A stretch of 58,538 bases of DNA from Candidatus Ruthturnera sp. (GCA_030599095.1 JAUVOQ010000002.1:1-58538); one strand, 5' to 3'; shown: positions 26,722 through 36,139, numbered from the stretch's first letter. The notes: generated from the letters alone by a model not told the origin. Program-made: numbers and translations.

Positions 26722-27640
26722 ATCCTAATGATGCTAGTGTGTGCTTATCATCGGACCAGCCCTGTTTGACTTTGACCCAGAGCCTTAGAAATACTTTTCT
26801 GTCTAAAAAGCCTTCAATGCTTTTTCGTGCTTCAGTGCCAATCAGTTTAAGCATGTCGCCTTTACTACCAATAACGATATTTTTTTGTGAGACTTTGTCA
26901 ACAAGAATACGAGCAGAAATCCGCTGTAAATTGCCATCTTGTTCAAATTGTTCAATTTCAACGGTTAAATCATAAGGCAACTCGTCTTCCAAATGGCGCA
27001 TGAGTTTTTCTCGAATAAACTCAGCAACAATGAATTTTTCACTTCTATCCGTTATATAATCAGCATTAAAAATAAGGGCTTGTTTTGGCAAATATTGCAA
27101 AACCAATTCACGCAGTGCACAAATATCATTTTTTTTAAATGCCGACAAGGGGAACAAATCTGTCGGTTGATATTTTTGAGAAACTTTGTCCAAAAATGGC
27201 AACACTTCTTGCGCAGATTTTAGTTTGTCAATTTTATTAATACATAAAATAACCGGCACCTCTACTTGGGTAATATGTGCCAAAACTCTTGAATCCTCTT
27301 TGGTCCATTTGCCCACTTCTGTAAGCCATAAAATAATATCCACATCTGCTATGGCGGAGCTGGCTGCTCTGTTCATATAAGAATTAATGGCTTTGGAATT
27401 ACCCATGTGAATGCCCGGCGTATCCACAAATACCATTTGATAATCATCAGTTGTGTCAATGGCGTGAATGCGGTGGCGCGTGGTTTGTGGACGATGCGAA
27501 GTGATGGATAATTTCTGCCCAATTAATTCATTAACAAGTGTAGATTTGCCAACATTAGGTCGTCCAACAACCGCAATAAAGCCTGACTTAAAATTCGGCT
27601 TGGTGGTTTTATTGCTTGTTTTAAGTTGTTTAGGGCTCAT
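26714..27640 (-). CDS. era: GTPase Era
   Basis: Era is an essential GTPase that binds 16S rRNA and helps 30S maturation. The product from the ATG at 27638-27640 is 308 residues. G1 is GRPNVGKS, G3 DTPGIHMG and G4 NKID. A C-terminal KH RNA-binding domain carries IVIGSKGDMLKLIG. This start forms an ATGA overlap with the rnc stop and is preferred over an in-frame ATG 36 bases up inside rnc. Confidence 0.97.
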   Translation of the reverse strand: MSPKQLKTSNKTTKPNFKSGFIAVVGRPNVGKSTLVNELIGQKLSITSHRPQTTRHRIHAIDTTDDYQMVFVDTPGIHMGNSKAINSYMNRAASSAIADVDIILWLTEVGKWTKEDSRVLAHITQVEVPVILCINKIDKLKSAQEVLPFLDKVSQKYQPTDLFPLSAFKKNDICALRELVLQYLPKQALIFNADYITDRSEKFIVAEFIREKLMRHLEDELPYDLTVEIEQFEQDGNLQRISARILVDKVSQKNIVIGSKGDMLKLIGTEARKSIEGFLDRKVFLRLWVKVKQGWSDDKHTLASLGYD

Positions 27641-28302
27641 GATTCTTTTAGTTTTTTTAATAAGGCTTGTGCACAAGATTGTTCTGCTTTTTTAATACTT
27701 TTGGCAGATTGGCTAACTTGCAAGTTTTGGTCTTTTAAAAAACAATTTAGCGTAAATATTGCATTATGATCTTTGCCTGTTGTATTAATAAGTTCATATT
27801 TTGGCAAAATATTACCATGCTCTTGTAAATGTTCTTGTAATTGTGTCTTTGGGTCTTTTAGCGAATCATCTGGACTGATGTTGTTCAATAACGTCTCAAA
27901 AAGACCCAAGATAACCGTGTTTGTGGTTTCAAAATTAGAATCCAATAACACCGCACCAAATATTGCCTCAACAGCATCTGCTTGAATAGATTTACACCTA
28001 CAGACACCATTCTTTAGCTCGCCAGAACCTAAAATCAAGCTGTTTGATAGTTCTAATGTAGCGCCCAACTGCGCCAAGGTTTGACCTCTAACTAAGTGCG
28101 ACCTTAATCGGGAAAGTTTGCCTTCATCAATATGGGTAAAACGCTGATAAAGTTCTTTTGAGATTGCCACACCCAAAATACTATCGCCTAAAAATTCTAA
28201 GCGTTCGTTATTGTTTTTACCCATGGAACGATGCGTCAAGGCAAGTTTTAACAAAGACAAATCTTTAAATTGGTAATTAATTTTTTTTTGTAATTTTTCC
28301 AT
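27637..28302 (-). CDS. rnc: ribonuclease III
   Basis: RNase III cuts double-stranded RNA, processing rRNA precursors and regulating mRNAs. The 221-residue product has the catalytic signature NERLEFLGDSILGVAIS and the second acidic cluster VEAIFGAVLLDS. The C-terminal double-stranded-RNA-binding domain follows (DPKTQLQEHLQEHG, ending AEQSCAQALLKKL). It heads the operon with era; 71 bases separate it from the divergent Cas6-like gene. RNase III could in principle act on crRNA precursors, but no CRISPR array is present here. Confidence 0.97.
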   Translation of the reverse strand: MEKLQKKINYQFKDLSLLKLALTHRSMGKNNNERLEFLGDSILGVAISKELYQRFTHIDEGKLSRLRSHLVRGQTLAQLGATLELSNSLILGSGELKNGVCRCKSIQADAVEAIFGAVLLDSNFETTNTVILGLFETLLNNISPDDSLKDPKTQLQEHLQEHGNILPKYELINTTGKDHNAIFTLNCFLKDQNLQVSQSAKSIKKAEQSCAQALLKKLKES

Positions 28303-28337
28303 TACTTTGTATCAGGTTTATAAACGAGCAATGTGTT

Positions 28338-28343
28338 TATAAT
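28338..28343 (+). promoter_or_regulatory. -10 element of the Cas6-like gene
   Basis: A perfect TATAAT lies 30 bases upstream of the Cas6-like ATG in the intergenic gap with rnc. No convincing -35 is seen. It implies the gene is transcribed from its own promoter with a short leader. Confidence 0.4.
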
Positions 28344-28373
28344 ACATTTTTTATTATAATTTAAGCTTTTTTT

Positions 28374-29036
28374 ATGTTTTGGCAAGAAGACGCTAAAAAA
28401 GAACATTTTACGCTGCCTGAAACCACGCAAGATGCCGTGTTTAATATCTCCGCTAAGATTCTACCTATTGATCATAGTTTTTTACTATTACAAGCATTAC
28501 TTAAACACTTGCCATGGCTTGATGAAGCGGGTGCTGGTATATTTAATATCAGTGTGGCAGATGGCAATGGTTGGGCGCAAAATCACAAAGATGGGTTTTA
28601 TTATCCCTCCAAACGCTCAAAACTAACCATTAGAGTGCCAAAAAATAGGCTTGATGAAACCCAAAAATTACTTGGTAAAACGCTAGATTTAGGTCAATAT
28701 CAAATCAAGATTGTCAAAGCCTTAAAACCAAAATTACTCAGTGATATGCCTGTGCTGTTTGCAAAAAATATTGCTTGCAATCAAGCAATGAATGAACACG
28801 ATTTCTTGCAAGTGACTTTTGAACAATTAAAAACGCTTGGCATTTCTGTTAAAAAAATGATGGCTGGTCTTGAAAATAACATTAAAACTGACATTCATAT
28901 TATTCACACCCGCTCGCTAATGGTGGCTGATTTGAAAAAAGATGAATCAGTATTATTGCAAGAAAAAGGTCTTGGTGATTATCGATTATTAGGCTGTGGC
29001 TTGTTTATTCCGCACAAAGACATCACAAGCATCTAA
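28374..29036 (+). CDS. Cas6-like CRISPR RNA endonuclease family protein (Cmx6/I-MYXAN type), orphan
   Basis: The 220-residue product follows the plan of the Cas6/Cmx6 family. Residues near 32 read LPIDHSFLLLQALLKHLPWL, with a histidine where Cas6 has its catalytic His and the first RAMP helix after it. Then come KLTIRVPKNRLDE, GKTLDLGQYQIKI, and at the C-terminus the glycine-rich loop EKGLGDYRLLGCGLFIP typical of RAMP RNA-binding proteins. Cas6 enzymes cut CRISPR precursor RNA in repeats. No CRISPR array or other cas gene is in this window, so the natural RNA target is unknown. The family match is by motif recognition, not a search. Confidence 0.7.
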   Translation: MFWQEDAKKEHFTLPETTQDAVFNISAKILPIDHSFLLLQALLKHLPWLDEAGAGIFNISVADGNGWAQNHKDGFYYPSKRSKLTIRVPKNRLDETQKLLGKTLDLGQYQIKIVKALKPKLLSDMPVLFAKNIACNQAMNEHDFLQVTFEQLKTLGISVKKMMAGLENNIKTDIHIIHTRSLMVADLKKDESVLLQEKGLGDYRLLGCGLFIPHKDITSI

Positions 29037-29056
29037 CTTGCCACTTTCACGGTATT

Positions 29057-29170
29057 ATGACTCACATCACTTCAGGGGATTACAAACAGCAGCCAAATTT
29101 TCAGCGTTATTTAGAAAATAAGTCAGATAAGCTTCATACCCAAGGTGTTACGATAGATATTTGGAAATAA
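29057..29170 (+). CDS. short ORF of unknown function (37 aa)
   Basis: A 37-codon frame runs from ATG 29057 to TAA 29168-29170, 20 bases behind the Cas6-like gene and one base before the convergent thyA stop. It encodes a hydrophilic peptide (THITSGDYKQQPNFQRYLEN, ending VTIDIWK). It could be a tiny gene co-transcribed with the Cas6-like gene or the tail of a lost gene. I do not recognise it. Confidence 0.3.
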   Translation: MTHITSGDYKQQPNFQRYLENKSDKLHTQGVTIDIWK

Positions 29171-29171
29171 T

Positions 29172-29966
29172 TTAAATCGCAACTGGCGCTTTAATGGGGG
29201 TGTCAAACACGTAATTTATAAACTCAAAGTCCTCAAAACTATAATCAAAAATACTGTCAGGCTTGTGTTTGATTTTAAGGCTTGCTAGCGCTTTGGGGCT
29301 GCGCACTAATTGTGTTTCTACTTGCTTAGTATGATTGGAATAAATATGACAATCACCACCACTCCAGATAAAATCACCCACTTCCAAATCACACTGCTGT
29401 GCCATCATGTGCGTTAATAATGCGTATGAGGCAATATTAAATGGCACGCCAAGAAAAATATCTGCACTTCTTTGGTACAATTGACAAGACAATTTTCCAT
29501 TCGCAACGTAGAACTGAAAAAAGGCATGACAAGGTGGTAATGCCATATTTTCCAATTCGCCAACATTCCAAGCTGAAACAATAATTCTACGAGAATCTGG
29601 GGTGTCTTTGATTTGCTTTACCACTTGTGCGATCTGATCAATACTTTCGCCCCTAGCATTTTGCCAATAACGCCATTGTGCGCCGTAAACTGGACCTAAG
29701 TCGCCGTTTTCATCCGCCCATTCATTCCAAATTCGCACGCCATTTTCTTGCAAATATTTAATGTTAGTGTCACCACTAAGAAACCACAATAACTCGTGTA
29801 CAACCGAAGGCAGATGTACACGCTTGGTGGTTACAAGTGGAAAGCCTTTGGATAAATCAAAACGCATTTGATGCCCAAACAAGCTGGTTGTTCCTGTGCC
29901 TGTTCTATCAGTCTTGCTTACACCAGTATTTTTAACCAGTCTTAAAAAATCTAAGTATTGTTTCAC
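29172..29966 (-). CDS. thyA: thymidylate synthase
   Basis: ThyA methylates dUMP to dTMP with methylene-tetrahydrofolate. The 264-residue product has exactly the E. coli length. Motifs include [20 protein letters not shown], the catalytic cysteine in [34 protein letters not shown] and [10 protein letters not shown]. It lies one base behind lgt on the same strand, the conserved lgt-thyA pair of gammaproteobacteria. Confidence 0.98.
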   Translation of the reverse strand: MKQYLDFLRLVKNTGVSKTDRTGTGTTSLFGHQMRFDLSKGFPLVTTKRVHLPSVVHELLWFLSGDTNIKYLQENGVRIWNEWADENGDLGPVYGAQWRYWQNARGESIDQIAQVVKQIKDTPDSRRIIVSAWNVGELENMALPPCHAFFQFYVANGKLSCQLYQRSADIFLGVPFNIASYALLTHMMAQQCDLEVGDFIWSGGDCHIYSNHTKQVETQLVRSPKALASLKIKHKPDSIFDYSFEDFEFINYVFDTPIKAPVAI

Positions 29967-29967
29967 A

Positions 29968-30741
29968 TTATTCCCTTTTAAGATATGCTTTTTGTAATAC
30001 TACAATGCCAATTACTATCATTGGTAGGCTTAATAATTGCCCCATAGTAAGCCAGCCAAAAGCCAAATAACCCAACTGCACATCTGGCACTCGAACAAAC
30101 TCAATTATAAATCTAAACAAACCATAGAAAATCAAAAATAATGCTGAAATTGACGTGGGCGGGCGCAATTTGCTACTAAACACCCAAAGAATAATAAACA
30201 AAATTAAACCCTCTAAAAATGCTTCAAATAGTTGTGATGGATATCGACTAACACCTTGTTGTTCAATGTACATACCAAATGGACTGGTGGTTATTCTACC
30301 CCAAAGTTCATTATTAATAAAATTACCCATTCTACCAAAGCCCAATCCTAAGGGCACAAGTGGTGCAACAAAATCCATTGTGGTAAAAAAAGTTTTGTTA
30401 TATTTTCGATTAAATAAAACCATTGCCAACAACACACCTAAAAAACCACCATGAAACGACATGCCGCCATTTTGAATGGCAAAAATTAACAAAGGCTCGG
30501 ATAAAAAATTTGGCAAATTGTAAAACAACATGTAGCCTAAACGACCGCCAGCAACCACACCAATTGCACCATAAAAAATTAAATCTTCAATTTGTTGTGC
30601 ATGCCAATTATTAAGTCGTTTGGCGCGATAGTTTGCCAATAAATAAGCCACTAAAAAAGCCATCAAATACATCAACCCATACCAATAGATTTGTACAAAA
30701 CCTAAATCTAATGCAATTGGATTAATGATTGGATAAGTCAT
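29968..30741 (-). CDS. lgt: phosphatidylglycerol-prolipoprotein diacylglyceryl transferase
   Basis: Lgt attaches diacylglycerol from phosphatidylglycerol to the lipobox cysteine of lipoproteins in the inner membrane. The 257-residue product has about seven helices and the family motifs [21 protein letters not shown] and the signature [18 protein letters not shown]. The ATG at 30739-30741 fits the family N-terminus ([14 protein letters not shown]); the longer frame would run into the tRNA-Arg gene. Likely clients here are BamE and the LytM lipoprotein. Confidence 0.97.
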   Translation of the reverse strand: MTYPIINPIALDLGFVQIYWYGLMYLMAFLVAYLLANYRAKRLNNWHAQQIEDLIFYGAIGVVAGGRLGYMLFYNLPNFLSEPLLIFAIQNGGMSFHGGFLGVLLAMVLFNRKYNKTFFTTMDFVAPLVPLGLGFGRMGNFINNELWGRITTSPFGMYIEQQGVSRYPSQLFEAFLEGLILFIILWVFSSKLRPPTSISALFLIFYGLFRFIIEFVRVPDVQLGYLAFGWLTMGQLLSLPMIVIGIVVLQKAYLKRE

Positions 30742-30756
30742 GCTTAATAATTTTAA

Positions 30757-30833
30757 TGGTGCGCTCGAGGTGATTCGAACACCCGACATTTAGCTTCGGA
30801 GGCTAACACTCTATCCAACTGAGCTACGAGCGC
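30757..30833 (-). tRNA. tRNA-Arg (CCG)
   Basis: The minus strand encodes a full 77-base tRNA. The acceptor arm is GCGCTCG with CGAGCGC, an A discriminator and an encoded CCA. The D arm is AGCTCAGTTGGATAGAG. The anticodon stem TTAGC/GCTAA encloses CTCCGAA, giving anticodon CCG, and the T arm contains GTTCGAATC. Anticodon CCG reads arginine codon CGG. Confidence 0.95.
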
Positions 30834-30853
30834 ATAGACAAAAAGTCATTAAA

Positions 30854-31165
30854 TTAACCCTTTTCAGAACAAAATACTGCTTGTATATTAGATACCAATT
30901 TTAAAATTTTTATATCTTTAATTTTGCATAAAATTTTATTACCGTCACGCCGAGATTCGATAATTTTTTTGGTTCTAAGAATGTCAATATGTTGTGAAAT
31001 GTTAGACTGCGAAGAACCAACTTTTTTTACAATTTCTAATACAGGCAGTTCGTTATTTTTCAGTGCACATAAAATCTTTAAACGCAGTGGATGTGCCATT
31101 GCCTTTAAAGCTCTTGTTGCTTTTTCAATGTCTTCTTCTTTTTCTAATAATGCTATTTCGCTCAT
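30854..31165 (-). CDS. ArsR-family winged-helix transcriptional regulator
   Basis: The 103-residue product is a small ArsR/SmtB-type repressor: helix LKAMAHPLRLKILCALKN, recognition helix VGSSQSNISQHIDILR, and wing SRRDGNKILCKI. The classical metal-sensing ELCVCDL motif is replaced by LPVLEIV, so it may sense something other than arsenic-type metals; such proteins near sulfur genes can be redox or persulfide sensors (BigR/SqrR type), using cysteines outside that motif. Cysteines here are at LCALK, LCKIK and FCSEKG. The ATG at 31163-31165 avoids overlap with the upstream MlaC-like gene. Confidence 0.85.
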   Translation of the reverse strand: MSEIALLEKEEDIEKATRALKAMAHPLRLKILCALKNNELPVLEIVKKVGSSQSNISQHIDILRTKKIIESRRDGNKILCKIKDIKILKLVSNIQAVFCSEKG

Positions 31166-31187
31166 AATCAACTCTTTATCTTTAAAA

Positions 31188-31769
31188 TTAAAGTCTATCC
31201 AACATGCCATAAACGCCATATCGCCTAACTTTGATTAATACCATCTTTTGATAATAGTTAATCAGACTATCATTATTAAGCACAACATCAAAAATTTGCC
31301 ACTGTCTGAGCATGTTTTGATGGAATAACAAATCAAGATAAATACCACCAAATGAAGTATATCTGTTAATTTTAAGTTGTACTGCAATTGAGCCACCCAT
31401 CATTGGTCTGGCAGATATAAATTGAAATGAAGTAGAATTTACTTGGGATAATTTTGCTAATAAAGTGCTCATCATATTGCTTTTTAGTCTATTGACAAAA
31501 AACTTAGTTTCTTCCCTACCTAGGCGATTATTAATGACCAACAAAACTTCATAAGCAATGTGGTTGACATCAAACAATGGTGCGATTTCTTTTTCGACGA
31601 AAAAATTAAGCATTTTTGGCGAATATGCCATTGTTGTTAACTGATTAAGCTTTATGATTGCTGTTTGTATTGCCTGAACTGGACCTCTGTCTTGCGCTAC
31701 TTCTTGCGCAGAAGTCCCTAATGAGGCAAACATCATTAAAGTCAACAGAATTACATTTAATCTTCTCAT
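31188..31769 (-). CDS. second MlaC/Ttg2D-like periplasmic protein
   Basis: The 193-residue product has a signal peptide (VILLTLMMFASLGTSAQ) and a domain of the Ttg2/MlaC type: PVQAIQTAIIKLNQL, MLNFFVEKEIAPLFDVNHIAYEV (cut here by family position, helix then strand), FVNRLKSNMMSTLLAKL and a C-terminal QWQIFDVVLNNDSLI. It is more diverged than the mlaC-like gene at 11780 and lies outside an mla cluster. It precedes the ArsR regulator by 22 bases on the same strand, so the two are probably co-transcribed. A lipid-binding role is inferred. Confidence 0.65.
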   Translation of the reverse strand: MRRLNVILLTLMMFASLGTSAQEVAQDRGPVQAIQTAIIKLNQLTTMAYSPKMLNFFVEKEIAPLFDVNHIAYEVLLVINNRLGREETKFFVNRLKSNMMSTLLAKLSQVNSTSFQFISARPMMGGSIAVQLKINRYTSFGGIYLDLLFHQNMLRQWQIFDVVLNNDSLINYYQKMVLIKVRRYGVYGMLDRL

Positions 31770-31873
31770 TTTTTTTCTCCATTTTTTTAAAACAAAACCA
31801 AGTAAAATCTAAAGTAATAATATTTGGTTTCGCAATATTATATTTAAACTTTCTATAAGCAAATGATTATATT

Positions 31874-33532
31874 ATGACTTTCTTGAACTTTTTTAAATAT
31901 TCACTATTTTTAACGCTTTTTTACACACTTTTTGGTATTTATACACCTGTATTGGCTGAAAGTGATGCCGAAAAACAAAAAATAAAAGTTTTTTTTAAAG
32001 ACCTTGAGACCTTTACGACTGTTTTTAGTAATATTAAGCAATTGTATGTTGATGATGTTAATAATGAAGAACTATTCAACCATGCCATTAAAGGTATGGT
32101 TAGTGGATTAGACCCGCATTCAAGCTACCTTAAACCTAAAGAACAAAAAAGTTTACTTGAAAATGCCTCAGGCAAATTTGGCGGACTTGGCATTATTATC
32201 GGTATGAAAGACGAGGTCATTCAAGTTATTTCCCCCATTGATGATACACCTGCCTATAGAGCCGGCATCCAAGCGGGGGATTTAATTGTGAAAATTGGTA
32301 ATAAACCAGTGCGTGGCATGACCTTAGAAGATGGGGTTGAACTAATGCGTGGCAAAGCAGGTACTGATATTCAGATTACCATTGTGCGTAAAAATAAGAA
32401 GCCATTTGTGGTTAATATTACTAGAGAAATTATTACTATTATCTCGGTTAAAGGCTACTTACTGGAAAAAAACATTGGCTATATACGCATCTCTAGTTTT
32501 CAAAATCCAACAGCAAAACTACTCAAACAAATTTTTAATGATTTGGTTAAAGAAAACAACACCCAACTTAACTCATTAATTCTTGATTTGAGAAACAATC
32601 CAGGCGGTGTTTTGAACAGTGCGGTTGATGTGTCAAATTTATTTATTGATAAAAAAGGACTGGTGGTTTACACCAAAGGTAGAATTCCAAGCTCAAATCT
32701 TAAATTCAAAACTAAATCAGGTGACATCATGCAAGGATTGCCTATGGTTGTGCTAATCAATGCAGGCTCGGCTTCTGCATCAGAGATTGTTGCAGGTGCG
32801 TTGCAAGACCATAAGCGCGCCATTATTATGGGCAGTACTTCATTTGGAAAAGGCTCAGTGCAAACCATTCTTGAGATTCGAAAAGGCTATGGACTTAAAC
32901 TCACAACTGCTAGGTATTACACGCCAAATGGACGCTCTATTCAAGCCAAAGGTATTGTGCCTGACATTGAGTTAAAAAATATTAGCCTAGAAAATAAAGC
33001 AGAAAACTCAGTGATTAAGAGCAAGGAAAAAGACCTTGATGGTCACTTGGAAGTTGAGAGCCCTTCTAAACTATCTTCTGAAGAAATACTAACTACCCAA
33101 GAAAAGAATAAAGAGAAACAAAATAAAACAACCATTGAAAAATTGAAAAAAGATTATTTTGTGCACGAAGCCATAAATTTATTAAAAGCTTTAACGATTT
33201 TAGACAATCAATCACCTGATATTTTTGATCCCACTAGTGATCTTTATAAAGAGGCTTATGAAGCTGGTTATGAAGCTGCTGATGCTGCTGCTAGAGAAAA
33301 CTTAAAAGATGATAATATATGGATAAATGCAGGTGATGCTGGTCGTGAAGCAGGTATTGAAACTGGTGCTAATAATTTTATAGATACTTATCAAGCTGGT
33401 AAAATTACTGATGAAGCTAGTTATAATATTTATAAAGCTGGTATTAAAGCTGGTAAAGATGCTTATGAAGCTGAAATAAGTAATGATTGGAATGATTTAT
33501 TTAATGGTACTGGTATATATCAAAAAGACTAA
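31874..33532 (+). CDS. C-terminal processing peptidase (S41), with unusual tail
   Basis: CtpA-type proteases trim periplasmic proteins near the C-terminus. The 552-residue product has a signal peptide, MVSGLDPHSSYL, a PDZ domain (GLGIIIGMKDEVIQVIS... AGIQAGDLIVKIG) and the S41 core LILDLRNNPGGVL with catalytic serine in INAGSASASEIVAGAL and lysine in TSFGKGSVQT. After about residue 430 it carries a tail absent from ordinary CtpA: a charged linker, then Ala/Gly/Tyr-rich repeats (AYEAGYEAADAAA, AGDAGREAGIETGA, AGIKAGKDAYEA). In the tail nearly every Ala codon is GCT and nearly every Gly codon GGT. Confidence 0.92.
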   Translation: MTFLNFFKYSLFLTLFYTLFGIYTPVLAESDAEKQKIKVFFKDLETFTTVFSNIKQLYVDDVNNEELFNHAIKGMVSGLDPHSSYLKPKEQKSLLENASGKFGGLGIIIGMKDEVIQVISPIDDTPAYRAGIQAGDLIVKIGNKPVRGMTLEDGVELMRGKAGTDIQITIVRKNKKPFVVNITREIITIISVKGYLLEKNIGYIRISSFQNPTAKLLKQIFNDLVKENNTQLNSLILDLRNNPGGVLNSAVDVSNLFIDKKGLVVYTKGRIPSSNLKFKTKSGDIMQGLPMVVLINAGSASASEIVAGALQDHKRAIIMGSTSFGKGSVQTILEIRKGYGLKLTTARYYTPNGRSIQAKGIVPDIELKNISLENKAENSVIKSKEKDLDGHLEVESPSKLSSEEILTTQEKNKEKQNKTTIEKLKKDYFVHEAINLLKALTILDNQSPDIFDPTSDLYKEAYEAGYEAADAAARENLKDDNIWINAGDAGREAGIETGANNFIDTYQAGKITDEASYNIYKAGIKAGKDAYEAEISNDWNDLFNGTGIYQKD

Positions 33533-33574
33533 TGTAAAGGTATTAACATAACAAGAGGAATAATTTACACCTTA

Positions 33575-33722
33575 ATGGCAATGACGCTTTCTGTTGCAAA
33601 TCAAAAAGGTGGCATCGGTAAGACAAGACCACGACAGTTCTTAATTTAAGTGCACATTGATACAAACGATTGATAAAATTAAATCAACCACCAATCCTAA
33701 CTTAGAGATTACAGAGTCTTGA
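33575..33722 (+). pseudogene. parA/soj remnant with internal deletion and frameshift
   Basis: After a plausible ribosome-binding site (AGAGGAATAA) the ATG at 33575 opens LSVANQKGGIGKT, the deviant Walker A of ParA-type ATPases. The frame then breaks; one base over, TTTVLNLSAH continues the family sequence. The next bases jump to LIQTIDKIKSTTNPNLEI, which belongs near the C-terminal third of ParA, ending at TGA 33720-33722. So about 150 bases of a ~770-base gene survive. Confidence 0.8.
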
Positions 33723-33767
33723 AAAGTGCTTATGGGTTGGAGTTAGCCCATTTTAACCAGTCAAAAT

Positions 33768-35102
33768 CTAGGTGAGCAAATCACCCATTAAAGAATTGCC
33801 ACGACCTTGGGTGATTTTTACATCAACAATTTGACCAATTAGGGACTTATCACCTTTGAAATGCGTATTGCGCATATTTTCTGTACGTCCAAATAAGTTA
33901 TCTCCTTTTTTGGCTACATTCTCTACCAATACTTTTTGCACACTGCCAACCATTGATTTAGAAATGTGTTCAGTGTTTTTGTTTATTGCCTTTTGTATTA
34001 ATGCTAGGCGCTGTTTTTTAACATCCATATCTACATCATCAGGATAACTTGAAGCAGGCGTTCCAGGGCGAACAGAATAGATAAAACTAAATGATTTATC
34101 AAAGCCAATTTCATTAATCAGCGCCATGGTATCAAGAAAATCTTGCTCATTTTCACCTGGAAAGCCGATAATAAAATCACTTGATATAGAGATATCTGGA
34201 CGAATTTTCCGTAATTTTCTAATTTTTGATTTATATTCAATGACCATGTGTCCACGTTTCATTAGTCTGAGAATTTTGTCAGAACCGCTTTGAATAGGCA
34301 AGTGTAAGTGTGAAACCAATTCTGGTACTTCATTGTAAGCCTCAATTAAACTCTCGTTAAATTGAGTTGGGTGTGAGGTGGTGTAGCGAATGCGTTTAAT
34401 GCCATTAATTTGCGCCACAATGTTAATTAACAACGCCAAATCAGCCATTTCTCCATCAGCCATTAAACCTTGATAAGCATTGACGTTTTGTCCAAGCAAG
34501 TTCACTTCCCTAACACCCTGTCTGGCTAAAATTTCAACTTCATTGATGACATCATTAAATGGACGTGACACCTCTTCGCCACGTGTATAAGGCACAACGC
34601 AAAATGTACAATATTTACTACAACCTTCCATAATTGAAACAAAAGCAGTAACAGCATTGGTTTCTGGCTTTGGCAGATGGTCAAACTTTTCAATTTCTGG
34701 AAATGAAACATCAATTGAGGTTTTAATACCCGTGCATGATGTGGGTGTTAAAACCTCGTTGAGCATACTTGGCAATCTGTGTAGGGTTTGTGGACCAAAA
34801 ATAATATCCACATAAGGGGCGCGTTCGAGAATTAACTCGCCTTCTTGTGAGGCAACACAGCCACCTACACCAATGATTAAATTGGGGTTTTTGTCTTTTA
34901 ATTTACGCCAACGACCGAGTTGATGGAATAGTTTTTCTTGGGCTTTTTCACGAATTGAACAAGTATTAAGTAGTAGCACATCAGCATTAGTTGCATCATC
35001 ACTTAGTGCCAAACCATGGGAATGTTTAAGCACATCAGCCATTTTATTAGAATCGTATTCATTCATTTGGCATCCAAAAGTGCGAATGTATAATTTATGC
35101 AT
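33768..35102 (-). CDS. miaB: tRNA-2-methylthio-N6-dimethylallyladenosine synthase
   Basis: MiaB is a radical-SAM methylthiotransferase that adds the methylthio group at tRNA position 37. The 444-residue product has the N-terminal UPF0004 domain with cysteines in [19 protein letters not shown] and GGCVASQEG binding the auxiliary Fe-S cluster. The radical-SAM motif [15 protein letters not shown] follows, and a C-terminal TRAM domain is present ([32 protein letters not shown]-like end). Length is normal. mscS lies nine bases upstream on the same strand. Confidence 0.97.
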   Translation of the reverse strand: MHKLYIRTFGCQMNEYDSNKMADVLKHSHGLALSDDATNADVLLLNTCSIREKAQEKLFHQLGRWRKLKDKNPNLIIGVGGCVASQEGELILERAPYVDIIFGPQTLHRLPSMLNEVLTPTSCTGIKTSIDVSFPEIEKFDHLPKPETNAVTAFVSIMEGCSKYCTFCVVPYTRGEEVSRPFNDVINEVEILARQGVREVNLLGQNVNAYQGLMADGEMADLALLINIVAQINGIKRIRYTTSHPTQFNESLIEAYNEVPELVSHLHLPIQSGSDKILRLMKRGHMVIEYKSKIRKLRKIRPDISISSDFIIGFPGENEQDFLDTMALINEIGFDKSFSFIYSVRPGTPASSYPDDVDMDVKKQRLALIQKAINKNTEHISKSMVGSVQKVLVENVAKKGDNLFGRTENMRNTHFKGDKSLIGQIVDVKITQGRGNSLMGDLLT

Positions 35103-35110
35103 AAAAAATT

Positions 35111-36139
35111 TTATTTCTGAATATGCAAAGTTTGGGTGGGGTAGGCAATTTCAGCCTTGTGTTTGGCAATAATTTGTGCAATGTCTAGTAAGATTTTCTG
35201 TTTGACTTTCTGATAAGTGGTTTTGTTAATGGTATTGGTAAAGGCATACACATCAAGATCAAGCGATGAGGCACTAAAATGATTAAAATAAACCATTAGT
35301 AATTGAGAATGGTCAATGTCTGCATGGTTTTTGAGCATTTTTTCTATTTCACTGATAATGATAGGGAGTTGTTCAATATCGTCATAGCGAATGCCAATCA
35401 CTTCTTTAATGCGACGATTGGTCATGCGTGATGGTGTTTCAATGGGAATGGTGGCAAAAATTGAATTGGGGATATAAACAGGATTTTTGCTAAAAGTGCG
35501 GATGCGTGTCATACGCCAACCAATTTTTTCAACCGTGCCTTCAAATTTCTCAGAGCGAATCCAATCGCCCGTTGAAAAGGGCTTATCCATTTGAATCATT
35601 AATCCGCCAAAAATATTTGACAACATGTCTTTAGCAGCAAAACCCATTACAATACCGCCAACGCCACCAAATGTAAGCAAGCCAGAGACTGAAAAACCTA
35701 AGTACTGCGCCACACCTAAGGCAATGGCAATGATAATTAAAATTCTAGTCAACCTTGAAAACAGCCTGACCGAATCATTATTAATCTGAGTGTCTTTTTC
35801 AATTAAATAAGCCTCAACGCCTGATATCATCCGAACAACACCCCAAGCAATGATAAAGATGGGCATGATATCAATATAGGTAATAACACCAGCCAAGATT
35901 TTGATTTGATCTTTAAAGACACTAATTGATAAAAATATTAAACCAAACCAAATTAACACTTTAAGTGGTGGCGATACTGCCTTGATTAAATGGTCGTCTA
36001 GCTGGTTTTTCGTTTTTCTGGCATGTTTAGTAACGCTATTTAAAATAAAGCCAAGTGCTATGTGTGCAATAAACGCAACAACAAATAAAGCACCAATAGC
36101 TTGATAGGGTGTTATGTTTTGTAAAAAGTCATTCATCAT
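35111..36139 (-). CDS. small-conductance mechanosensitive channel (MscS family)
   Basis: The 342-residue inner-membrane protein has four to five N-terminal helices, with the pore-lining TM3 visible as [20 protein letters not shown]. The MscS beta domain comes next ([20 protein letters not shown]-type region with [14 protein letters not shown] and [11 protein letters not shown]), then the alpha/beta C-terminal domain. It opens under membrane tension to release solutes in osmotic downshock. Two adjacent ATGs occur at the start; the first is used here. Confidence 0.93.
   Translation of the reverse strand: MMNDFLQNITPYQAIGALFVVAFIAHIALGFILNSVTKHARKTKNQLDDHLIKAVSPPLKVLIWFGLIFLSISVFKDQIKILAGVITYIDIMPIFIIAWGVVRMISGVEAYLIEKDTQINNDSVRLFSRLTRILIIIAIALGVAQYLGFSVSGLLTFGGVGGIVMGFAAKDMLSNIFGGLMIQMDKPFSTGDWIRSEKFEGTVEKIGWRMTRIRTFSKNPVYIPNSIFATIPIETPSRMTNRRIKEVIGIRYDDIEQLPIIISEIEKMLKNHADIDHSQLLMVYFNHFSASSLDLDVYAFTNTINKTTYQKVKQKILLDIAQIIAKHKAEIAYPTQTLHIQK

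Noticed and set aside
28374-33600. CRISPR array near the Cas6-like gene
   Set aside because: Inspected both sides for 25-40 base direct repeats with spacers; none found, only coding sequence.
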